A stretch of DNA of 6,047 nt. Source: Chloroflexota bacterium (lineage in GTDB: Bacteria; Chloroflexota; Anaerolineae; Anaerolineales; DRKV01). Shown piece by piece: positions 1-5,022 of the stretch. The stretch is from the NCBI GenBank assembly GCA_011051635.1, contig DRKV01000263.1, positions 1-6,047 of the forward strand. Direction: 5' to 3'. A program made the position numbers and the translations under genes. The first letter of the stretch is position 1. Each line of letters begins with the position of its first letter. A model generated the notes under the pieces. It was given only the letters and a program-made list of their open reading frames with translations, was not told the DNA's origin and ran no database searches.

Positions 1-475
1 AGGATTTATCGTTATCCAGGGTGGCGATGAAGATTTCGGCGGGAGGCAGGGTGACGTAGAGCACCCCGTCCTCCACCCGCAAATCGTCCGGGCCGAGTTT
101 GCGGAGGTCCACCCCGGCAATCACCACGCCATGCGCCACGAAGAGGAGTTTGTCGCCAAAGAGAGGCGCGAGAACGTTCTGTCCCTGTTCCGCGGCGACC
201 ACCTTTTCGATGGTATACTGCACCGTCTCCAGGCGGGCCAGCGAGCGCACGTCATGGACAATGGTAATCGGGTCGGGAATGACTGTAGGGGTAGGGTGCA
301 GCACCTGGGCGACCTGGGTCATTTGGGCATCCACGGATTGCGCCACATCGTTGACAGGCTGGAGCGCCTGTTCCGCAGTCCGGCGCACGGCCTCCACCAC
401 CGCCCAGCCAGCCCAGGCCAAAATTGCCAGCAGCGCCAGGCCAAACACGAAACCCCAAATCGGACGTAATTTCAT
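1..475 (-). CDS. DUF4230 domain-containing membrane-anchored protein (partial, C-terminus beyond the window)
   Basis: Read on the minus strand, an ATG at 475-473 opens a frame with no stop down to base 2, giving 158 residues of an incomplete protein. Residues 1-5 are short and basic (MKLRP). About residues 6-27 form one hydrophobic, Trp-rich membrane segment, so the protein is probably anchored by its N-terminus with the rest outside the cytoplasm. A polar stretch and a Pro/Thr linker (HPTPTVIPDP, about 60-69) follow. From about residue 70 the sequence resembles DUF4230 as I recall it: a VHDVRSLARLETVQYTIEK block, then LLFVAHGVVIAGVDL, then YVTLPPAEIF and LDNDKS at the edge. The biochemical function of DUF4230 is unknown. 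The start is supported by a GAGAGG ribosome-binding site (about 487-482 on the minus strand) 6 bases upstream. It is transcribed divergently from cstA. Confidence 0.85.
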   Translation of the reverse strand, partial: MKLRPIWGFVFGLALLAILAWAGWAVVEAVRRTAEQALQPVNDVAQSVDAQMTQVAQVLHPTPTVIPDPITIVHDVRSLARLETVQYTIEKVVAAEQGQNVLAPLFGDKLLFVAHGVVIAGVDLRKLGPDDLRVEDGVLYVTLPPAEIFIATLDNDKS

Positions 476-490
476 CGGCGACCTCTCTTC

Positions 491-532
491 TCAAGTGTCA
501 CGTATCAAGTACCACGTGTCAGGTGCGACGTG
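491..532. repeat. 14-bp tandem repeat, three copies
   Basis: Three adjacent 14-base units are visible: TCAAGTGTCACGTA (491-504), TCAAGTACCACGTG (505-518) and TCAGGTGCGACGTG (519-532). A more degenerate fourth unit may follow at 533-546. The array begins right behind the ribosome-binding site of the DUF4230 gene, so it lies in that gene's 5' untranslated region if the TATAAT at 654-649 is its promoter. No function is evident. Confidence 0.75.
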
Positions 533-533
533 C

Positions 534-572
534 GGGGTGCGGGTTAGGGGTTGCGAGGTTAGGGGGACGGGG
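534..572 (+). repeat. G-run cluster with GGTTAGGGG direct repeat
   Basis: The plus strand carries G-runs at 534-537, 541-543, 547-550, 562-566 and 569-572. The motif GGTTAGGGG occurs at 542-550 and again at 557-565, a period of 15. Most loops between runs are 2-3 bases and one is 11, so a G-quadruplex is possible but not certain. For the minus-strand gene this G-rich strand is the template. Confidence 0.5.
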
Positions 573-610
573 TGCGATACCTGCCGAGTGGCAAACCTGT
601 CCACTGGCAA

Positions 611-650
611 ACTTTCACACTTTCGCACTTCCACACTTTTACCCTTCCAT
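611..650. repeat. 8-bp tandem repeat, four copies plus one degenerate
   Basis: Consecutive 8-base units are ACTTTCAC (611-618), ACTTTCGC (619-626), ACTTCCAC (627-634) and ACTTTTAC (635-642), then the degenerate CCTTCCAT (643-650). The array abuts the TATAAT-like element on the minus strand. Copy number could vary between strains. Confidence 0.75.
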
Positions 651-677
651 TATACCGCCGCCGCCTGCCTCCTTTGT
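649..677 (-). promoter_or_regulatory. Possible promoter of the DUF4230 gene
   Basis: On the minus strand a perfect TATAAT occupies 654-649. At 17-base spacing the -35 position (677-672) reads ACAAAG, which matches TTGACA poorly, so only the -10 box is persuasive. Transcription from here would give a leader of about 165 bases containing the 8-bp and 14-bp repeats. Confidence 0.35.
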
Positions 678-722
678 TGCCGATTTTTTTAGACATATTG
701 CGTCTTTTTTACGCATTTTTTA

Positions 723-752
723 TTTACAATCCCCCCCTTTTTTCACCATAAT
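723..752 (+). promoter_or_regulatory. Probable sigma-70-type promoter for the cstA leader
   Basis: TTTACA (723-728) and CATAAT (747-752) each match the consensus hexamers at five of six positions and are 18 bases apart. The predicted start is near 758-760. The spacer contains a C-run and a T-run. Transcription from here would first cross the structured leader and the terminator at 925-960. Confidence 0.5.
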
Positions 753-793
753 AAGAGCAGGAAGTGTAACCATCCCTCGAGAAAGGTGTTCAT

Positions 794-802
794 ATGAAAT
801 AA
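794..802 (+). CDS. Possible two-codon minigene (Met-Lys-stop) in the leader
   Basis: ATG AAA TAA at 794-802 follows the Shine-Dalgarno-like GAAAGG (781-786) with 7 bases between, and is followed at once by the hairpin at 803-820. The Shine-Dalgarno bases overlap the segment that could pair with the terminator's 3' arm. If translated, it would be a regulatory minigene and not a source of a product. A chance occurrence is quite possible. Confidence 0.2.
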   Translation: MK

Positions 803-924
803 GCCGCGCGTTCTCGCGGCTGCCTACCGTTTATGTGCATCTCAGTGATGTTCTGTTACACAGACCTGCCCGGCGGATTCTGCATGGGACAATGGGGACT
901 TGTCCCGTCCGGTTGATACACGCC

Positions 925-960
925 ATCCCTGGAAATCTGCGCGCTTTCCGGGGATTTTTT
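925..960 (+). terminator. Rho-independent terminator upstream of cstA
   Basis: ATCCCTGGAAA (925-935) pairs with TTTCCGGGGAT (945-955), 11 pairs including one U-G, around a 9-base loop. A run of T follows to 960. It points toward cstA and lies 182 bases before its start, so it either ends a small RNA or attenuates cstA transcription. Confidence 0.8.
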
Positions 961-1142
961 GTATACCGCACGGTGCAGCAAAGGAAAGGAGGCTGGCGTA
1001 TCGCATCAATAATCCCGTGCATCTTCCCCACACATCCTCCCCCGACGGCCTGTATGAAAAAACGGAGAGGCGGGGCTTGCTTTTGGAATTGGGCACATAG
1101 AAAAATGTGTGCTGCCTGATTACTTCTTGAGGAGGCAAACCT

Positions 1143-2912
1143 ATGGCTTTTTGGACCCTGCTAATCACCATTGTCATCGTAATTCTGGGATACCGATATT
1201 ACACGAACCGCGTAGACCAGCAAATCGTCGCCGCCGACCCCAAGCGGGCTACCCCCGCCAAGATGTACAACGACGGCGTGGACTTCATGCCCGCCAGTGG
1301 CAGCGTGCTCTTCGGCTACCAGTTCAAATCCATCGCCGCATTGGGACCTATCGTCGGGCCGATTACAGCGGTGCAATGGGGATGGCTCCCGGCAGTATTG
1401 TGGCTGATTGTCGGCGTATTCTTCATCGGCTGGGTGCAGGACTACGCCAGCGCCATGATGGCTATGCGCAACGACGGCATGACCATGGGCGGGTTGGCCT
1501 ATAAGTACATTTCCCCGCGTGCTCGCGGCATTCTGCTTTCTTTCCTGTACTTCTACCTGCTGCTCATCATGGGCGCTTTCGGCGCTGTGGTCGCCGGGCT
1601 GCTGGCTGCTCCCACCGTGCCGATTGGCTTCCTGATTCTGACCCTGGCCGGCGTGCTGGCCGGGCAGATGACCTACCGCTGGCGCATGGACCTGGTAATG
1701 ACCACCGTCGTCACCGTCCTGATTGCGCTGGTCGGCATCTGGCTGGGAACGATGCCCTGGGCGCAGAGCATCGTCAAGGCCATCAACGGCATGGCCGGAA
1801 ACGCCGAAGGCGTACTTTACAGCACCCCCTACGGGCCGATGAAGTGGTCGGTCTGGTTTTGGGGCATCATCGCTCTCGTCTTCACCTACTTCGGCTCGGT
1901 GCTTCCCATCTGGCGCTTCGCCCAACCGGTCAACTACGTTTCGTTCTGGTTCGTTATGCTGGGCATCGTCGGCTCCATCCTGGGCGTCATCATTGCCACC
2001 TTCACCGGCGCGACTGGAGTGAGTTTCGAGATACCGGCGTACATCGCCTTCAACAACCACCTGGGGCCGTTGTGGCCGATTCTGTTCGTCACCATCTCCT
2101 GCGGCGCGATTTCCGGCTGGCACTCGCTGGTTTCTACTTCCGGCACGGCGCGCCAGTTGGAGAAAGAAACTGACGCCAAGCCCGTTACCGCCGGCGCGAT
2201 GTACACCGAGGCCGTGCTGGCCGTGTTGGCCGTCGTCTTCGCCGCCACCGCCATTGCCAAAGCAGATGGTTCCGTACTCTACGATGCCGCCAACGGCTAC
2301 AAATTAAGCGTCGGTGCGGGAGGCATCTGGATTTACGGGATGGCCCGCTTCCTGAGCGTGGTCGGCATCCCTGCTGACCTGGGCGGCGCGATTGGCGGCA
2401 TCTTCCTGGCCGTCATGGCCCTGACGGTTATGCAACTGGTGCTGCGCTTCATGCGGGTTGCCTCGGCGGAACTGTTGGGCGATAAAATCATCGCCTTCAA
2501 GAACCCGCACGTCGGCAGTCTGGTCGCCATCGCCTTCACCCTGCTCATCCTGTGGACGGCCTTCTGGCAGCGCATCTGGGTGCTGTTCGGCGGAGCGAAC
2601 CAACTCTTCGCCGGGCTGGCCTTGCTCCTGGTCACCATCTGGCTGGCAAACGAGGGCAAGAAGTATGAATGGGTCTTCTGGCCGGGCGTCTTCATGTACG
2701 TCACGACAGTGGCCGCCCTCCTGATTACCGCCTGGAAGTCCTTCTCCGCCGCCTTTGCCCCCGACACTGCCGCGGCCTTCATGGTAGGCAACCTCATCGC
2801 CGGGCTGATTGGGCTCTTCCTGGCGATTGCCGCCCTCATCCTGGCCTGGGACGGGTGGAAGTCGCTCAGCACGGCGCGCTCCAAGATGGCAGCCGCCCCT
2901 TCGGGGGACTGA
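1143..2912 (+). CDS. cstA: Carbon starvation protein CstA family transporter
   Basis: A 589-residue polytopic inner-membrane protein with about 14-16 hydrophobic segments. Family blocks include DGVDFMPASGSVLFGYQF (44-61) followed by the GPIVGPITAVQWG region (68-80), the CGAISGWHSLVSTSGTARQL block (320-339), and LFGGANQLFAGLALLLVTIW (481-500). Characterised enterobacterial relatives (CstA, BtsT) take up pyruvate, and CstA is also linked to peptide use under carbon starvation; the substrate here is inferred, not shown. At 589 residues it is shorter than E. coli CstA (about 700) but appears complete, ending in a hydrophobic helix and a short polar tail. The start is fixed by GGAGG (1131-1135) 7 bases before ATG. 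A long structured leader precedes it, suggesting regulation by attenuation. It may be co-transcribed with the genes downstream, across an 88-base spacer. Confidence 0.92.
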   Translation: MAFWTLLITIVIVILGYRYYTNRVDQQIVAADPKRATPAKMYNDGVDFMPASGSVLFGYQFKSIAALGPIVGPITAVQWGWLPAVLWLIVGVFFIGWVQDYASAMMAMRNDGMTMGGLAYKYISPRARGILLSFLYFYLLLIMGAFGAVVAGLLAAPTVPIGFLILTLAGVLAGQMTYRWRMDLVMTTVVTVLIALVGIWLGTMPWAQSIVKAINGMAGNAEGVLYSTPYGPMKWSVWFWGIIALVFTYFGSVLPIWRFAQPVNYVSFWFVMLGIVGSILGVIIATFTGATGVSFEIPAYIAFNNHLGPLWPILFVTISCGAISGWHSLVSTSGTARQLEKETDAKPVTAGAMYTEAVLAVLAVVFAATAIAKADGSVLYDAANGYKLSVGAGGIWIYGMARFLSVVGIPADLGGAIGGIFLAVMALTVMQLVLRFMRVASAELLGDKIIAFKNPHVGSLVAIAFTLLILWTAFWQRIWVLFGGANQLFAGLALLLVTIWLANEGKKYEWVFWPGVFMYVTTVAALLITAWKSFSAAFAPDTAAAFMVGNLIAGLIGLFLAIAALILAWDGWKSLSTARSKMAAAPSGD

Positions 2913-2923
2913 TGTTCCTCTCC

Positions 2924-2990
2924 TTAACAGGTATCCCGCACAGATTTCCGGGGAGGAGGTTTGTAAGAGCCTCCTCCCTCACCCTGTTAG
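2924..2990 (+). other. Two-tier inverted repeat in the spacer after cstA
   Basis: An inner stem of nine pairs, GGGAGGAGG (2951-2959) with CCTCCTCCC (2970-2978), encloses a 10-base loop. It sits inside an outer stem, TAACAGG (2925-2931) with CCTGTTA (2983-2989), extendable by one wobble pair. No T-run follows on either strand, so it is not a typical intrinsic terminator. It could be an RNA-processing or stability element that sets cstA and downstream expression apart, or a partial transcription barrier. Confidence 0.5.
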
Positions 2991-3000
2991 CGGTGTCCTC

Positions 3001-3369
3001 ATGGCAGACTTTTCCCTGAAGGTAGAAGTAGTCACGCACGTGTTGGGCAGCCTCAACCATTGCTCCCACTGTCAAATCTTCATAGACCGGGCCGGGATAG
3101 GAGAGCAAATCCACATCCGAGATTTGCTCTCTTACCCGCCCGATTGGTGGGAGGAATGGCAACAGTTCTCCGACCTGATTTTTTCACTGACGAACCGCTT
3201 TGCCGGGAAACTGGTAATTCAAGTGACGGACGCCCAGACGCCTCGCGGATTGTGGTTGACGCTCCGCCGCCGCATTCGCCGTTATCCCGCTTTTCTGATT
3301 GGGGAGGAGGTCTATCAGGGGCTGGATGAAGCCCCTCTGGCCCGCATGATTGAGACTTACCTCCCTTGA
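3001..3369 (+). CDS. Thioredoxin-fold protein with a CxxC motif
   Basis: This 122-residue protein has the outline of a small thioredoxin/glutaredoxin-like domain. A first beta strand (about 7-15) leads to Cys21-Ser-His-Cys24, the position of a redox-active CxxC. A central helix-rich segment follows (WWEEWQQF at 49-56), then a strand KLVIQV (70-75). Tyr95-Pro96 before AFLIGEEVY resembles the cis-proline loop and last strands of the fold. No signal peptide is seen, so it probably acts in the cytoplasm. The ATG at 3001 is the first good start after cstA; the frame is open upstream into cstA but has no ATG, GTG or TTG between 2940 and 3001. The ribosome-binding site is weak. It lies 6 bases before a second thioredoxin-like gene. 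Exact family and partner are unknown; reductant or sensor for the operon's products is a guess. Confidence 0.75.
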   Translation: MADFSLKVEVVTHVLGSLNHCSHCQIFIDRAGIGEQIHIRDLLSYPPDWWEEWQQFSDLIFSLTNRFAGKLVIQVTDAQTPRGLWLTLRRRIRRYPAFLIGEEVYQGLDEAPLARMIETYLP

Positions 3370-3375
3370 AGCGGT

Positions 3376-3744
3376 ATGCTGACCTTATTTGTGTTCGCTC
3401 CCCCCGAGGCCGCCGCCCCCGGCGCCCCCAGGGGACTCATCTTCACCCAGGAATTATTTCGGGTGTACCGCTTGAAAGGCAGGCGGGCGGAGGCTATCCT
3501 TGCCGACCTGCCCCGCAGGCTGGCATACCTCCAAAACCGCTATCCGGGACGCGTCCGCGTTCAGTGGGTGGACCCCTGGTCGCTGGGCGGGCTGTGGATG
3601 GCATGGCATTTCCGGGTACGGACCGTCCCCAGCATCGCGGTCGGGAAAGGGCCGCTCCTGGCCGGCGGGGCGCTCAAAGACCTGGAGGACATCGTCGCCG
3701 AAAGGCTCAGCGCCGTTTCCCATTCCAACACAGCAGGAGAATAA
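3376..3744 (+). CDS. Cysteine-free thioredoxin-like protein
   Basis: A 122-residue protein with no cysteine at all. The N-terminal strand LTLFVFA (2-8) begins a thioredoxin-like layout. A helix with RLAYLQNRY (48-56) and the strand VRVQWVDP (59-66) follow. Then comes the recognisable FRVRTVPSIAVGKGPLLAGG (79-98), in which Val84-Pro85-Ser matches the cis-proline loop and following hairpin of thioredoxins, and a final helix ALKDLEDIVAERL (99-111). Where the CxxC would be expected there is a Pro/Ala-rich loop, so it cannot do dithiol chemistry. It may be a scaffold, a substrate-binding partner of the CxxC protein just upstream, or a diverged copy of it. Family assignment rests on the pattern only. 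It follows its neighbour by 6 bases and precedes the next gene by 4. Confidence 0.7.
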   Translation: MLTLFVFAPPEAAAPGAPRGLIFTQELFRVYRLKGRRAEAILADLPRRLAYLQNRYPGRVRVQWVDPWSLGGLWMAWHFRVRTVPSIAVGKGPLLAGGALKDLEDIVAERLSAVSHSNTAGE

Positions 3745-3748
3745 CACT

Positions 3749-4027
3749 ATGACCGAGGAAGAAAAACGCTCCCTCATCCAGAAAATCAAGGAAAATCTAT
3801 CCGATTTCATCTACGGGATGGCCTCCCATGAGGCCACGCGCCAGGCATTGAAGACGCGCGGCAGTATGGAACATCTCTTCATTCTCATCACCATGGGCGA
3901 CTTGCTGGGTGTGCCGATTTTGCCGCCGTACTACTCCCTGCGGCTACTGCCCTACGTAGTCCCACAAATATCCACCTGGAAGCGCCGCATGTTGCGCGAA
4001 AAGGACCTGGTTGACGCTCTGGCGTGA
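3749..4027 (+). CDS. Conserved-looking small protein of unknown function preceding the ATPase pair
   Basis: This 92-residue protein starts at ATG 3749, 8 bases after AGGAGA (3735-3740). Residues 1-20 are charged and helical (MTEEEKRSLIQKIKENLSDF). About residues 42-74 are hydrophobic and proline-rich, including HLFILITMGDLLGVPILPPY (42-61) and LRLLPYVVPQI (64-74). The tail is basic then acidic (WKRRMLREKDLVD). Asp51 and the prolines at 56, 59, 60, 68 and 72 make a simple transmembrane helix unlikely; a membrane-peripheral or protein-docking segment fits better. There are no cysteines and no recognised domain. Its position directly before two ArsA/Get3-like genes suggests an accessory subunit or client adaptor, which is an inference. 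Confidence 0.75.
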   Translation: MTEEEKRSLIQKIKENLSDFIYGMASHEATRQALKTRGSMEHLFILITMGDLLGVPILPPYYSLRLLPYVVPQISTWKRRMLREKDLVDALA

Positions 4028-4038
4028 GGTGCCTTATG
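4026..4038 (+). promoter_or_regulatory. Ribosome-binding site that decides the start of the first ATPase gene
   Basis: GAGG (4026-4029) lies 6 bases before ATG 4036 and overlaps the stop codon of the preceding gene. A GTG at 4024 in the same frame, overlapping that stop as GTGA, would add four residues (MRCL), but ATG 4036 has the better spacing and is preferred. Confidence 0.55.
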
Positions 4039-5022
4039 TCTCTGGCTAAAGTCTTTCGCGAAAATCCCAATCGTCGCTACATCATGTTCGGAGGCAAAGG
4101 GGGCTTGGGCAAGACCACCTTCTCTGCCGCAACCGCCTACTGGCTGGCAAAACAGGGCAAGCGCGTCCTGGTCTTCTCCGTAGACCCGCAGGCTTCCCTG
4201 TCCGACATCTTCAAGCAGGACATCTACGGCAAGGGGGCGGTGGAAATCATGCCCAACCTGTACGCTCAGGAGATTGACGCCGACCAGCACATCCGGGAAT
4301 ACCAGGACCAAATCCGCAAGAAGATTCTGGATATGTACGGATTCGACAAAATCCCCGATGAAATCGAATCCTACATCCAGGCGGCCTCCGCTGAACCGGC
4401 AATGGAAGAATCGGCCATCTTCGACCAGGTAGTGGACATCGTGGTTGCCGGTGAATTCGATTACTACATCTACGACCTGGTGCCGCTGGGACACGCGCTT
4501 TACTACCTCAGCATGGCGAGCGTCTACGACCAGTGGATTAGCAAAATCACCAAACTGCGCGAAGAGATGCGCGAATACGAACAAATGGCCGCCCGCCTGT
4601 CCCGCAAATCCGAATTGCAGGAGGACGAGATTCTCCGCGAGTTGCAGGACATCCGCTACCGGATTTCCACCTCCTCCAGCATCCTCACCGACCGGGAGAA
4701 GACGGCCTTCTTCTTCGTCCTGGTTCCCGAAGAGATGATTCTGATTGACACCCAAAACGCGGCCAGCCTGTTCCGCAAGTACGACGTGCCTCTCAGCGGC
4801 TACATCGTCAACCGCGTCATTCCGGACGAACTCATCGCCAAAGGCAACATTCCCCCTTACCTGCGTAACCGCCACGCCATGCAGAAGAAGTACCTCCAGA
4901 AAATTGACGAACTCTTCGGCAAGGACGTGCTGGCGCGGGTCGAGGAAATGGAGCGCGACATCGCCGGCCTGTCCATGATTGAGAAGATGGCCCAGGCCAT
5001 GTTCGGGGAGGAAACCTTATGA
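4036..5022 (+). CDS. ArsA/Get3-family ATPase, first of a tandem pair, with altered switch II
   Basis: This 328-residue protein belongs to the SIMIBI-class ArsA/Get3 ATPases. The deviant Walker A GGKGGLGKTT (19-28) has the signature Lys21 that reaches across the dimer in this family, and Lys26. Switch I reads SVDPQASLSDIF, with Asp50 at the position of the catalytic aspartate of Get3. Switch II, normally DTAPTGH, reads Asp147-LVPLGH: the first Asp, Pro, Gly and His remain but Thr, Ala and Thr are replaced. A very charged helical segment (about 169-210) follows, then LTDREKTAFFFVLVPEE, and the adenine-side IVNRV with Asn259. There are no cysteines, so the arsenite ligands of ArsA and the zinc CxxC of eukaryotic Get3 are absent. 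It overlaps the next, paralogous gene by 4 bases (ATGA), which favours coupled translation and a 1:1 complex. Its client is unknown. Confidence 0.88.
   Translation: MSLAKVFRENPNRRYIMFGGKGGLGKTTFSAATAYWLAKQGKRVLVFSVDPQASLSDIFKQDIYGKGAVEIMPNLYAQEIDADQHIREYQDQIRKKILDMYGFDKIPDEIESYIQAASAEPAMEESAIFDQVVDIVVAGEFDYYIYDLVPLGHALYYLSMASVYDQWISKITKLREEMREYEQMAARLSRKSELQEDEILRELQDIRYRISTSSSILTDREKTAFFFVLVPEEMILIDTQNAASLFRKYDVPLSGYIVNRVIPDELIAKGNIPPYLRNRHAMQKKYLQKIDELFGKDVLARVEEMERDIAGLSMIEKMAQAMFGEETL

Larger units (their letters stand above)
759..960 (+). promoter_or_regulatory. Candidate structured leader (attenuator) of cstA, or a roughly 200-nt small RNA
   Basis: This stretch lies between a plausible promoter and an intrinsic terminator. 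It contains hairpins GCCGCG/CGCGGC (803-808 with 815-820), CATC/GATG (838-841 with 847-850), CTGT/ACAG (853-856 with 860-863) and GGGACAA/TTGTCCC (886-892 with 900-906). The segment ATCCCTCGAGAAAG (772-785) nearly repeats the 5' arm of the terminator (925-935) and could pair with its 3' arm (944-955), giving two mutually exclusive folds. I do not recognise a known riboswitch class. A free-standing small RNA of about 200 nt is equally possible. Confidence 0.4.
476..1142. other. Divergent intergenic region, repeat-rich left half and structured leader in the right half
   Basis: No convincing protein gene lies in these 667 bases; the frames that cross them look like chance readings. About 491-650 consists of several short degenerate tandem repeats and a G-run cluster. 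About 690-760 is T-rich and AT-rich, with promoter-like elements. About 759-960 is hairpin-rich and ends in an intrinsic terminator. About 961-1142 continues as the cstA leader. It holds a further possible hairpin, CCCCG (1040-1044) with CGGGG (1071-1075) extended by CCT/AGG, but this is not followed by a T-run. Confidence 0.7.

Noticed and set aside
99..692. Plus-strand open frames across 99-692 and 424-1119
   Set aside because: They run antisense to the DUF4230 gene or through tandem repeats and T-rich DNA. Their translations have no recognisable domain.
699..715. TGCGT/ACGCA inverted repeat followed by a T-run as a terminator
   Set aside because: The stem is only 5 bp and no upstream plus-strand gene needs it. 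It may simply be part of an AT-rich promoter region.
759..960. Naming the leader RNA as 6S RNA
   Set aside because: The length and a possible closing pairing between 772-785 and 944-955 are reminiscent of it, but I could not find a convincing central bubble. The terminator hairpin competes with that closing stem.
2912..3019. 35-codon frame starting at an ATG that overlaps the cstA stop codon
   Set aside because: It has a stop/start overlap suggestive of coupling, but no clear ribosome-binding site. It runs through the nested hairpin and into the start of the thioredoxin-like gene, and its product is not protein-like.
3366..3752. 128-codon frame in another register over the cysteine-free thioredoxin-like gene
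   Set aside because: The translation is Arg/Pro/Gly-rich without motifs. The register at 3376-3744 gives the cis-proline hairpin and compact operon spacing.
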